A stretch of 64,000 nucleotides of DNA from Auanema rhodensis (lineage: Eukaryota > Nematoda > Chromadorea > Rhabditida > Rhabditidae). The notes beneath the pieces were generated by a model. The model was given only the letters and a program-made list of their open reading frames with translations, made no database searches and was not told the origin of the DNA. Shown here piece after piece: positions 1 to 13,100 of this stretch. Both the position numbers and the translations under genes were made by a program. Position 1 is the stretch's first letter. The number at the start of each line of letters is the position of its first letter. The stretch covers positions 20,623,267 through 20,687,266 of the forward strand of contig OZ059898.1 of NCBI GenBank assembly GCA_964057225.1, read 5' to 3'.

Positions 1-75
1 AATGCACTATACTACATTGAGAAACGCTTAATACAAAAATTAGTTATGATCGTTTGAAAAATGATGCATTAGTGT

Positions 76-103
76 ATGTTGAGTTTCCATGTACACTCAA
101 CAT
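76..103. other. Dyad 1 of satellite A monomer (9-bp stem)
   Basis: In the first monomer ATGTTGAGT (76-84) and ACTCAACAT (95-103) are perfect reverse complements around a 10-nt spacer. It recurs in every monomer at +76 to +103. Monomers with CAATG instead of CATTG lose only the outermost pair, and four early monomers carry GTGCAC instead of GTACAC in the spacer. Hairpin or cruciform potential is inferred from the symmetry. Confidence 0.85.
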
Positions 104-130
104 TGCTTCCAAAAACATTTTGACAAAAAT

Positions 131-142
131 TTTTTCGAAAAA
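131..142. other. Palindrome TTTTTCGAAAAA in an A/T-tract block of satellite A
   Basis: A 12-bp perfect palindrome within a run of alternating A- and T-tracts (about 122-170), expected to be stiff or curved. In one monomer class the central CG becomes TG, which breaks the symmetry and looks like a CpG to TpG change. It recurs once per 351 bp. Confidence 0.7.
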
Positions 143-253
143 TTTCAGAATAATTTAGCAAAAAGTAGATGTTTTTAGATTCCATTTTTCAAGGCAAAGA
201 CGATGGACAATGTTATTCAACGAAAAAATTATTCCTTCAGGGTGAAAATCGAG

Positions 254-275
254 GATATAAGTGTGAACTTATATC
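254..275. other. Dyad 2 of satellite A monomer (9-bp stem, 4-nt loop)
   Basis: GATATAAGT (254-262) and ACTTATATC (267-275) are perfect reverse complements around GTGA, a compact hairpin. It repeats in every monomer at +254 to +275. In one monomer class AAGTG becomes AAATG, removing the innermost pair, and one monomer near 3427 has GAAGTT in place of GAACTT. Confidence 0.85.
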
Positions 276-292
276 AGTTGATATCTCGGTGC

Positions 293-343
293 ATTTTTAA
301 GCTAGCGCAAATCTGATAACACAGATCGACGCAGCTTAAAAAT
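293..343. other. Dyad 3 of satellite A monomer (11-bp stem with nested stem)
   Basis: ATTTTTAAGCT (293-303) and AGCTTAAAAAT (333-343) are perfect reverse complements separated by 29 nt. Within the spacer ATCTG and CAGAT can pair again, flanked by GCG and CGC. The block recurs in all monomers and is among the least variable parts of the repeat by eye. Confidence 0.85.
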
Positions 344-3300
344 CCGCATCGAATGCACTAAACTACATTGAGAAACGCTTGATACAAAAATTAGTTATGA
401 TCGTTTGAAAAATGATGCATTAGTGTATGTTGAGTTTCCATGTGCACTCAACATTGCTTCCAAAAACATTTTGACAAAAATTTTTTCGAAAAATTTCAGA
501 ATAATTTAGCAAAAAGTAGATGTTTTTAGATTCCATTTTTCAAGGCAAAGACGATGGACAATGTTATTCAACGAAAAAATTATTCCTTCAGGGTGAAAAT
601 CGAGGATATAAGTGTGAACTTATATCAGTTGATATCTCGGTGCATTTTTAAGCTAGCGCAAATCTGATAACACAGATCGACGCAGCTTAAAAATCCGCAT
701 CGAATGCACTATACTACATTGAGAAACGCTTAATACAAAAATTAGTTATGATCGTTTGAAAAATGATGCATTAGTGTATGTTGAGTTTCCATGTACACTC
801 AACATTGCTTCCAAAAACATTTTGACAAAAATTTTTTCGAAAAATTTCAAAATAATTTAGCAAAAAGTAGATGTTTTTAAATTTCTTATTTCAAGACAAA
901 GACGATGGACATTGTTATTCAACGAAAAAATTAATTCTTCAGGGTGAAAATCGAGGATATAAGTGTGAACTTATATCAGTTGATATCTCGGTGCATTTTT
1001 AAGCTAGCGCAAATCTGATAACACAGATCGACGCAGCTTAAAAATCCGCATCGAATGCACTATACTACATTGAGAAACGCTTAATACAAAAATTAGTTAC
1101 GATCGTTTGAAAAATGATGCATTAGTGTATGTTGAGTTTCCATGTACACTCAACATTGCTTCCAAAAACATTTTGACAAAAATTTTTTCGAAAAATTTCA
1201 GAATAATTTAGCAAAAAGTAGATGTTTTTAGATTCCATTTTTCAAGGCAAAGACGATGGACAATGTTATTCAACGAAAAAATTATTCCTTCAGGGTGAAA
1301 ATCGAGGATATAAGTGTGAACTTATATCAGTTGATATCTCGGTGCATTTTTAAGCTAGCGCAAATCTGATAACACAGATCGACGCAGCTTAAAAATCCGC
1401 ATCGAATGCACTAAACTACATTGAGAAACGCTTGATACAAAAATTAGTTATGATCGTTTGAAAAATGATGCATTAGTGTATGTTGAGTTTCCATGTGCAC
1501 TCAACATTGCTTCCAAAAACATTTTGACAAAAATTTTTTCGAAAAATTTCAGAATAATTTAGCAAAAAGTAGATGTTTTTAGATTCCATTTTTCAAGGCA
1601 AAGACGATGGACAATGTTATTCAACGAAAAAATTAATTCTTCAGGGTGAAAATCGAGGATATAAGTGTGAACTTATATCAGTTGATATCTCGGTGCATTT
1701 TTAAGCTAGCGCAAATCTGATAACACAGATCGACGCAGCTTAAAAATCCGCATCGAATGCACTATACTACATTGAGAAACGCTTAATACAAAAATTAGTT
1801 ATGATCGTTTGAAAAATGATGCATTAGTGTATGTTGAGTTTCCATGTACACTCAACATTGCTTCCAAAAACATTTTGACAAAAATTTTTTCGAAAAATTT
1901 CAAAATAATTTAGCAAAAAGTAGATGTTTTTAAATTTCTTATTTCAAGACAAAGACGATGGACATTGTTATTCAACGAAAAAATTAATTCTTCAGGGTGA
2001 AAATCGAGGATATAAGTGTGAACTTATATCAGTTGATATCTCGGTGCATTTTTAAGCTAGCGCAAATCTGATAACACAGATCGACGCAGCTTAAAAATCC
2101 GCATCGAATGCACTATACTACATTGAGAAACGCTTAATACAAAAATTAGTTATGATCGTTTGAAAAATGATGCATTAGTGTATGTTGAGTTTCCATGTAC
2201 ACTCAACATTGCTTCCAAAAACATTTTGACAAAAATTTTTTCGAAAAATTTCAAAATAATTTAGCAAAAAGTAGATGTTTTTAGATTCCTTCATTCAAGG
2301 CAAAGACGATGGACAATGTTATTCAACGAAAAAATTATTCCTTCAGGGTGAAAATCGAGGATATAAGTGTGAACTTATATCAGTTGATATCTCGGTGCAT
2401 TTTTAAGCTAGCGCAAATCTGATAACACAGATCGACGCAGCTTAAAAATCCGCATCGAATGCACTAAACTACATTGAGAAACGCTTGATACAAAAATTAG
2501 TTATGATCGTTTGAAAAATGATGCATTAGTGTATGTTGAGTTTCCATGTGCACTCAACATTGCTTCCAAAAACATTTTGACAAAAATTTTTTCGAAAAAT
2601 TTCAGAATAATTTAGCAAAAAGTAGATGTTTTTAGATTCCATTTTTCAAGGCAAAGACGATGGACAATGTTATTCAACGAAAAAATTATTCCTTCAGGGT
2701 GAAAATCGAGGATATAAGTGTGAACTTATATCAGTTGATATCTCGGTGCATTTTTAAGCTAGCGCAAATCTGATAACACAGATCGACGCAGCTTAAAAAT
2801 CCGCATCGAATGCACTATACTACATTGAGAAACGCTTAATACAAAAATTAGTTATGATCGTTTGAAAAATGATGCATTAGTGTATGTTGAGTTTCCATGT
2901 ACACTCAACATTGCTTCCAAAAACATTTTGACAAAAATTTTTTCGAAAAATTTCAAAATAATTTAGCAAAAACTAGATGTTTTTAGATTCCATTTTTCAA
3001 GGCAAAGACGATGGACAATGTTATTCAACGAAAAAATTATTCCTTCAGGGTGAAAATCGAGGATATAAGTGTGAACTTATATCAGTTGATATCTCGGTGC
3101 ATTTTTAAGCTAGCGCAAATCTGATAACACAGATCGACGCAGCTTAAAAATCCGCATCGAATGCACTAAACTACATTGAGAAACGCTTGATACAAAAATT
3201 AGTTATGATCGTTTGAAAAATGATGCATTAGTGTATGTTGAGTTTCCATGTGCACTCAACATTGCTTCCAAAAACATTTTGACAAAAATTTTTTCGAAAA

Positions 3301-6300
3301 ATTTCAGAATAATTTAGCAAAAAGTAGATGTTTTTAGATTCCATTTTTCAAGGCAAAGACGATGGACAATGTTATTCAACGAAAAAATTAATTCTTCAGG
3401 GTGAAAATCGAGGATATAAGTGTGAAGTTATATCAGTTGATATCTCGGTGCATTTTTAAGCTAGCGCAAATCTGATAACACAGATCGACGCAGCTTAAAA
3501 ATCCGCATCGAATGCACTATACTACATTGAGAAACGCTTAATACAAAAATTAGTTATGATCGTTTGAAAAATGATGCATTAGTGTATGTTGAGTTTCCAT
3601 GTACACTCAACATTGCTTCCAAAAACATTTTGACAAAAATTTTTTCGAAAAATTTCAAAATAATTTAGCAAAAAGTAGATGTTTTTAGATTCCTTTTTTC
3701 AAGGCAAAGACGATGGACAATGTTATTCAACGAAAAAATTATTCCTTCAGGGTGAAAATCGAGGATATAAGTGTGAACTTATATCAGTTGATATCTCGGT
3801 GCATTTTTAAGCTAGCGCAAATCTGATAACACAGATCGACGCAGCTTAAAAATCCGCATCGAATGCACTATACTACATTGAGAAACGCTTAATACAAAAA
3901 TTAGTTATGATCGTTTGAAAAATGATGCATTAGTGTATGTTGAGTTTCCATGTACACTCAACATTGCTTCCAAAAACATTTTGACAAAAATTTTTTCGAA
4001 AAATTTCAGAATAATTTAGCAAAAAGTAGATGTTTTTAGATTCCATTTTTCAAGGCAAAGACGATGGACAATGTTATTCAACGAAAAAATTATTCCTTCA
4101 GGGTGAAAATCGAGGATATAAGTGTGAACTTATATCAGTTGATATCTCGGTGCATTTTTAAGCTAGCGCAAATCTGATAACACAGATCGACGCAGCTTAA
4201 AAATCCGCATCGAATGCACTATACTACATTGAGAAACGCTTAATACAAAAATTAGTTATGATCGTTTGAAAAATGATGCATTAGTGTATGTTGAGTTTCC
4301 ATGTACACTCAACATTGCTTCCAAAAACATTTTGACAAAAATTTTTTCGAAAAATTTCAAAATAATTTAGCAAAAAGTAGATGTTTTTAGATTCCTTTAT
4401 TCAAGGCAAAGACGATGGACAATGTTATTCAACGAAAAAATTAATTCTTCAGGGTGAAAATCGAGGATATAAATGTGAACTTATATCAGTTGATATCTCG
4501 GTGCATTTTTAAGCTAGCGCAAATCTGATAACACAGATCGACGCAGCTTAAAAATCCGCATCGAATGCACTATACTACATTGAGAAACGCTTAATACAAA
4601 AATTAGTTATGATCGTTTGAAAAATGATGCATTAGTGTATGTTGAGTTTCCATGTACACTCAACATTGCTTCCAAAAACATTTTGACAAAAATTTTTTTG
4701 AAAAATTTCAGAATAATTTAGCAAAAAGTAGATGTTTTTAGATTCCATTTTTCAAGGCAAAGACGATGGACAATGTTATTCAACGAAAAAATTAATTCTT
4801 CAGGGTGAAAATCGAGGATATAAGTGTGAACTTATATCAGTTGATATCTCGGTGCATTTTTAAGCTAGCGCAAATCTGATAACACAGATCGGCGCAGCTT
4901 AAAAATCCGCATCGAATGCACTATACTACATTGAGAAACGCTTAATACAAAAATTAGTTATGATCGTTTGAAAAATGATGCATTAGTGTATGTTGAGTTT
5001 CCATGTACACTCAACATTGCTTCCAAAAACATTTTGACAAAAATTTTTTCGAAAAATTTCAGAATAATTTAGCAAAAAGTAGATGTTTTTAGATTCCATT
5101 TTTCAAGGCAAAGACGATGGACAATGTTATTCAACGAAAAAATTAATTCTTCAGGGTGAAAATCGAGGATATAAGTGTGAACTTATATCAGTTGATATCT
5201 CGGTGCATTTTTAAGCTAGCGCAAATCTGATAACACAGATCGACGCAGCTTAAAAATCCGCATCGAATGCACTATACTACATTGAGAAACGCTTAATACA
5301 AAAATTAGTTATGATCGTTTGAAAAATGATGCATTAGTGTATGTTGAGTTTCCATGTACACTCAACATTGCTTCCAAAAACATTTTGACAAAAATTTTTT
5401 CGAAAAATTTCAAAATAATTTAGCAAAAAGTAGATGTTTTTAGATTCCTTTTTTCAAGGCAAAGACGATGGACAATGTTATTCAACGAAAAAATTATTCC
5501 TTCAGGGTGAAAATCGAGGATATAAGTGTGAACTTATATCAGTTGATATCTCGGTGCATTTTTAAGCTAGCGCAAATCTGATAACACAGATCGACGCAGC
5601 TTAAAAATCCGCATCGAATGCACTATACTACATTGAGAAACGCTTAATACAAAAATTAGTTATGATCGTTTGAAAAATGATGCATTAGTGTATGTTGAGT
5701 TTCCATGTACACTCAACATTGCTTCCAAAAACATTTTGACAAAAATTTTTTCGAAAAATTTCAGAATAATTTAGCAAAAAGTAGATGTTTTTAGATTCCA
5801 TTTTTCAAGGCAAAGACGATGGACAATGTTATTCAACGAAAAAATTATTCCTTCAGGGTGAAAATCGAGGATATAAGTGTGAACTTATATCAGTTGATAT
5901 CTCGGTGCATTTTTAAGCTAGCGCAAATCTGATAACACAGATCGACGCAGCTTAAAAATCCGCATCGAATGCACTATACTACATTGAGAAACGCTTAATA
6001 CAAAAATTAGTTATGATCGTTTGAAAAATGATGCATTAGTGTATGTTGAGTTTCCATGTACACTCAACATTGCTTCCAAAAACATTTTGACAAAAATTTT
6101 TTCGAAAAATTTCAAAATAATTTAGCAAAAAGTAGATGTTTTTAGATTCCTTTATTCAAGGCAAAGACGATGGACAATGTTATTCAACGAAAAAATTAAT
6201 TCTTCAGGGTGAAAATCGAGGATATAAATGTGAACTTATATCAGTTGATATCTCGGTGCATTTTTAAGCTAGCGCAAATCTGATAACACAGATCGACGCA

Positions 6301-8073
6301 GCTTAAAAATCCGCATCGAATGCACTATACTACATTGAGAAACGCTTAATACAAAAATTAGTTATGATCGTTTGAAAAATGATGCATTAGTGTATGTTGA
6401 GTTTCCATGTACACTCAACATTGCTTCCAAAAACATTTTGACAAAAATTTTTTCGAAAAATTTCAAAATAATTTAGCAAAAAGTAGATGTTTTTAGATTC
6501 CTTTATTCAAGGCAAAGACGATGGACAATGTTATTCAACGAAAAAATTAATTCTTCAGGGTGAAAATCGAGGATATAAATGTGAACTTATATCAGTTGAT
6601 ATCTCGGTGCATTTTTAAGCTAGCGCAAATCTGATAACACAGATCGACGCAGCTTAAAAATCCGCATCGAATGCACTATACTACATTGAGAAACGCTTAA
6701 TACAAAAATTAGTTATGATCGTTTGAAAAATGATGCATTAGTGTATGTTGAGTTTCCATGTACACTCAACATTGCTTCCAAAAACATTTTGACAAAAATT
6801 TTTTTGAAAAATTTCAGAATAATTTAGCAAAAAGTAGATGTTTTTAGATTCCATTTTTCAAGGCAAAGACGATGGACAATGTTATTCAACGAAAAAATTA
6901 ATTCTTCAGGGTGAAAATCGAGGATATAAGTGTGAACTTATATCAGTTGATATCTCGGTGCATTTTTAAGCTAGCGCAAATCTGATAACACAGATCGACG
7001 CAGCTTAAAAATCCGCATCGAATGCACTATACTACATTGAGAAACGCTTAATACAAAAATTAGTTATGATCGTTTGAAAAATGATGCATTAGTGTATGTT
7101 GAGTTTCCATGTACACTCAACATTGCTTCCAAAAACATTTTGACAAAAATTTTTTTGAAAAATTTCAGAATAATTTAGCAAAAAGTAGATGTTTTTAGAT
7201 TCCATTTTTCAAGGCAAAGACGATGGACAATGTTATTCAACGAAAAAATTAATTCTTCAGGGTGAAAATCGAGGATATAAGTGTGAACTTATATCAGTTG
7301 ATATCTCGGTGCATTTTTAAGCTAGCGCAAATCTGATAACACAGATCGACGCAGCTTAAAAATCCGCATCGAATGCACTATACTACATTGAGAAACGCTT
7401 AATACAAAAATTAGTTATGATCGTTTGAAAAATGATGCATTAGTGTATGTTGAGTTTCCATGTACACTCAACATTGCTTCCAAAAACATTTTGACAAAAA
7501 TTTTTTCGAAAAATTTCAAAATAATTTAGCAAAAAGTAGATGTTTTTAGATTCCTTTATTCAAGGCAAAGACGATGGACAATGTTATTCAACGAAAAAAT
7601 TAATTCTTCAGGGTGAAAATCGAGGATATAAATGTGAACTTATATCAGTTGATATCTCGGTGCATTTTTAAGCTAGCGCAAATCTGATAACACAGATCGA
7701 CGCAGCTTAAAAATCCGCATCGAATGCACTATACTACATTGAGAAACGCTTAATACAAAAATTAGTTATGATCGTTTGAAAAATGATGCATTAGTGTATG
7801 TTGAGTTTCCATGTACACTCAACATTGCTTCCAAAAACATTTTGACAAAAATTTTTTCGAAAAATTTCAAAATAATTTAGCAAAAAGTAGATGTTTTTAG
7901 ATTCCTTTATTCAAGGCAAAGACGATGGACAATGTTATTCAACGAAAAAATTAATTCTTCAGGGTGAAAATCGAGGATATAAATGTGAACTTATATCAGT
8001 TGATATCTCGGTGCATTTTTAAGCTAGCGCAAATCTGATAACACAGATCGACGCAGCTTAAAAATCCGCATCG

Positions 8074-10179
8074 AATGCACTATACTACATTGAGAAACGC
8101 TTAATACAAAAATTAGTTATGATCGTTTGAAAAATGATGCATTAGTGTATGTTGAGTTTCCATGTACACTCAACATTGCTTCCAAAAACATTTTGACAAA
8201 AATTTTTTTGAAAAATTTCAGAATAATTTAGCAAAAAGTAGATGTTTTTAGATTCCATTTTTCAAGGCAAAGACGATGGACAATGTTATTCAACGAAAAA
8301 ATTAATTCTTCAGGGTGAAAATCGAGGATATAAGTGTGAACTTATATCAGTTGATATCTCGGTGCATTTTTAAGCTAGCGCAAATCTGATAACACAGATC
8401 GGCGCAGCTTAAAAATCCGCATCGAATGCACTATACTACATTGAGAAACGCTTAATACAAAAATTAGTTATGATCCTTTGAAAAATGATGCATTAGTGTA
8501 TGTTGAGTTTCCATGTACACTCAACAATGCTTCCAAAAACACTTTGACAAAAATTTTTTCGAAAAATTTCAAAATAATTTAGCAAAAAGTAGATGTTTTT
8601 AGATTCCTTTTTTCAAGGCAAAGACGATGGACAATGTTATTCAACGAAAAAATTAATTCTTCAGGGTGAAAATCGAGGATATAAATGTGAACTTATATCA
8701 GTTGATATCTCGGTGCATTTTTAAGCTAGCGCAAATCTGATAACACAGATCGACGCAGCTTAAAAATCCGCATCGAATGCACTATACTACATTGAGAAAC
8801 GCTTAATACAAAAATTAGTTATGATCGTTTGAAAAATGATGCATTAGTGTATGTTGAGTTTCCATGTACACTCAACATTGCTTCCAAAAACATTTTGACA
8901 AAAATTTTTTTGAAAAATTTCAGAATAATTTAGCAAAAAGTAGATGTTTTTAGATTCCATTTTTCAAGGCAAAGACGATGGACAATGTTATTCAACGAAA
9001 AAATTAATTCTTCAGGGTGAAAATCGAGGATATAAGTGTGAACTTATATCAGTTGATATCTCGGTGCATTTTTAAGCTAGCGCAAATCTGATAACACAGA
9101 TCGGCGCAGCTTAAAAATCCGCATCGAATGCACTATACTACATTGAGAAACGCTTAATACAAAAATTAGTTATGATCCTTTGAAAAATGATGCATTAGTG
9201 TATGTTGAGTTTCCATGTACACTCAACAATGCTTCCAAAAACACTTTGACAAAAATTTTTTCGAAAAATTTCAAAATAATTTAGCAAAAAGTAGATGTTT
9301 TTAGATTCCTTTTTTCAAGGCAAAGACGATGGACAATGTTATTCAACGAAAAAATTATTCCTTCAGGGTGAAAATCGAGGATATAAATGTGAACTTATAT
9401 CAGTTGATATCTCGGTGCATTTTTAAGCTAGCGCAAATCTGATAACACAGATCGACGCAGCTTAAAAATCCGCATCGAATGCACTATACTACATTGAGAA
9501 ACGCTTAATACAAAAATTAGTTATGATCGTTTGAAAAATGATGCATTAGTGTATGTTGAGTTTCCATGTACACTCAACATTGCTTCCAAAAACATTTTGA
9601 CAAAAATTTTTTTGAAAAATTTCAGAATAATTTAGCAAAAAGTAGATGTTTTTAGATTCCATTTTTCAAGGCAAAGACGATGGACAATGTTATTCAACGA
9701 AAAAATTAATTCTTCAGGGTGAAAATCGAGGATATAAGTGTGAACTTATATCAGTTGATATCTCGGTGCATTTTTAAGCTAGCGCAAATCTGATAACACA
9801 GATCGGCGCAGCTTAAAAATCCGCATCGAATGCACTATACTACATTGAGAAACGCTTAATACAAAAATTAGTTATGATCCTTTGAAAAATGATGCATTAG
9901 TGTATGTTGAGTTTCCATGTACACTCAACAATGCTTCCAAAAACACTTTGACAAAAATTTTTTCGAAAAATTTCAAAATAATTTAGCAAAAAGTAGATGT
10001 TTTTAGATTCCTTTTTTCAAGGCAAAGACGATGGACAATGTTATTCAACGAAAAAATTATTCCTTCAGGGTGAAAATCGAGGATATAAATGTGAACTTAT
10101 ATCAGTTGATATCTCGGTGCATTTTTAAGCTAGCGCAAATCTGATAACACAGATCGACGCAGCTTAAAAATCCGCATCG
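8074..10179 (+). repeat. Higher-order repeat of satellite A, 2-mer (702 bp) x 3
   Basis: Three successive dimers. The first unit has TTTTTTTGAAAA, CAGAATA, CCATTTTTC and ATCGGCG. The second has ATCCTTTG, CAATG, AACACTTTG, CCTTTTTTC and AAATGTG. Unit starts are 8074, 8776 and 9478, and the copies are nearly identical. Confidence 0.85.
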
Positions 10180-13100
10180 AATGCACTATACTACATTGAG
10201 AAACGCTTAATACAAAAATTAGTTATGATCGTTTGAAAAATGATGCATTAGTGTATGTTGAGTTTCCATGTACACTCAACATTGCTTCCAAAAACATTTT
10301 GACAAAAATTTTTTCGAAAAATTTCAAAATAATTTAGCAAAAAGTAGATATTTTTAAATTTCTTATTTCAAGACAAAGACGATGGACATTGTTATTCAAC
10401 GAAAAAATTAATTCTTCAGGGTGAAAATCGAGGATATAAGTGTGAACTTATATCAGTTGATATCTCGGTGCATTTTTAAGCTAGCGCAAATCTGATAACA
10501 CAGATCGACGCAGCTTAAAAATCCGCATCGAATGCACTATACTACATTGAGAAACGCTTAATACAAAAATTAGTTATGATCGTTTGAAAAATGATGCATT
10601 AGTGTATGTTGAGTTTCCATGTACACTCAACATTGCTTCCAAAAACATTTTGACAAAAATTTTTTTGAAAAATTTCAAAATAATTTAGCAAAAAGTAGAT
10701 GTTTTTAGATTCCTTTATTCAAGGCAAAGACGATGGACAATGTTATTCAACGAAAAAATTAATTCTTCAGGGTGAAAATCGAGGATATAAGTGTGAACTT
10801 ATATCAGTTGATATCTCGGTGCATTTTTAAGCTAGCGCAAATCTGATAACACAGATCGACGCAGCTTAAAAATCCGCATCGAATGCACTATACTACATTG
10901 AGAAAAGCTTAATACAAAAATTAGTTATGATCCCTTGAAAAATGATGCATTAGTGTATGTTGAGTTTCCATGTACACTCAACAATGCTTCCAAAAACACT
11001 TTGACAAAAATTTTTTCGAAAAATTTCAAAATAATTTAGCAAAAAGTAGATGTTTTTAGATTCCTTTATTCAAGGCGAAGACGATGGACAATGTTATTCA
11101 ACGAAAAAATTAATTCTTCAGGGTGAAAATCGAGGATATAAGTGTGAACTTATATCAGTTGATATCTCGGTGCATTTTTAAGCTAGCGCAAATCTGATAA
11201 CACAGATCGACGCAGCTTAAAAATCCGCATCGAATGCACTATACTACATTGAGAAAAGCTTAATACAAAAATTAGTTATGATCCCTTGAAAAATGATGCA
11301 TTAGTGTATGTTGAGTTTCCATGTACACTCAACAATGCTTCCAAAAACACTTTGACAAAAATTTTTTCGAAAAATTTCAAAATAATTTAGCAAAAAGTAG
11401 ATGTTTTTAGATTCCTTTTTTCAAGGCAAAGACGATGGACAATGTTATTCAACGAAAAAATTATTCCTTCAGGGTGAAAATCGAGGATATAAGTGTGAAC
11501 TTATATCAGTTGATATCTCGGTGCATTTTTAAGCTAGCGCAAATCTGATAACACAGATCGACGCAGCTTAAAAATCCGCATCGAATGCACTATACTACAT
11601 TGAGAAACGCTTAATACAAAAATTAGTTATGATCGTTTGAAAAATGATGCATTAGTGTATGTTGAGTTTCCATGTACACTCAACATTGCTTCCAAAAACA
11701 CTTTGACAAAAATTTTTTCGAAAAATTTCAAAATAATTTAGCAAAAAGTAGATGTTTTTAAATTTCTTATTTCAAGACAAAGACGATGGACATTGTTATT
11801 CAACGAAAAAATTAATTCTTCAGGGTGAAAATCGAGGATATAAGTGTGAACTTATATCAGTTGATATCTCGGTGCATTTTTAAGCTAGCGCAAATCTGAT
11901 AACACAGATCGACGCAGCTTAAAAATCCGCATCGAATGCACTATACTACATTGAGAAACGCTTAATACAAAAATTAGTTATGATCGTTTGAAAAATGATG
12001 CATTAGTGTATGTTGAGTTTCCATGTACACTCAACATTGCTTCCAAAAACATTTTGACAAAAATTTTTTCGAAAAATTTCAAAATAATTTAGCAAAAAGT
12101 AGATGTTTTTAGATTCCTTTATTCAAGGCAAAGACGATGGACAATGTTATTCAACGAAAAAATTAATTCTTCAGGGTGAAAATCGAGGATATAAGTGTGA
12201 ACTTATATCAGTTGATATCTCGGTGCATTTTTAAGCTAGCGCAAATCTGATAACACAGATCGACGCAGCTTAAAAATCCGCATCGAATGCACTATACTAC
12301 ATTGAGAAAAGCTTAATACAAAAATTAGTTATGATCCCTTGAAAAATGATGCATCAGTGTATGTTGAGTTTCCATGTACACTCAACAATGCTTCCAAAAA
12401 CACTTTGACAAAAATTTTTTCGAAAAATTTCAAAATAATTTAGCAAAAAGTAGATGTTTTTAGATTCCATTTTTTAAGGCAAAGACGATGGACAATGTTA
12501 TTCAACGAAAAAATTATTCCTTCAGGGTGAAAATCGAGGATATAAGTGTGAACTTATATCAGTTGATATCTCGGTGCATTTTTAAGCTAGCGCAAATCTG
12601 ATAACACAGATCGACGCAGCTTAAAAATCCGCATCGAATGCACTATACTACATTGAGAAACGCTTAATACAAAAATTAGTTATGATCGTTTGAAAAATGA
12701 TGCATTAGTGTATGTTGAGTTTCCATGTACACTCAACATTGCTTCCAAAAACATTTTGACAAAAATTTTTTCGAAAAATTTCAGAATAATTTAGCAAAAA
12801 GTAGATGTTTTTAGATTCCATTTTTCAAGGCAAAGACGATGGACAATGTTATTCAACGAAAAAATTATTCCTTCAGGGTGAAAATCGAGGATATAAGTGT
12901 GAACTTATATCAGTTGATATCTCGGTGCATTTTTAAGCTAGCGCAAATCTGATAACACAGATCGACGCAGCTTAAAAATCCGCATCGAATGCACTATACT
13001 ACATTGAGAAACGCTTAATACAAAAATTAGTTATGATCGTTTGAAAAATGATGCATTAGTGTATGTTGAGTTTCCATGTACACTCAACATTGCTTCCAAA

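Larger units (their letters stand above)
1..2106 (+). repeat. Higher-order repeat of satellite A, 3-mer (1053 bp) x 2
   Basis: Monomers 1-3 and 4-6 repeat the same order: a CCATTTTTC type, then a type with ACTAAAC, CTTGATAC and GTGCAC, then an AAATTTCTTATTTC type with GACATTG. Small differences such as GTTACGATC in monomer 4 show that the copies have begun to diverge. Confidence 0.75.

Noticed and set aside
214..230. CENP-B-box-like TTCGTTGAATA on the minus strand of each satellite A monomer
   Set aside because: Matches only the TTCG and single A of the core; the CGGG part is absent, so CENP-B-type binding is not supported.
1..351. Satellite A as an internal dimer or a relative of satellite B
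   Set aside because: The two halves do not align by eye, and shared words with satellite B are 10 bp or less.
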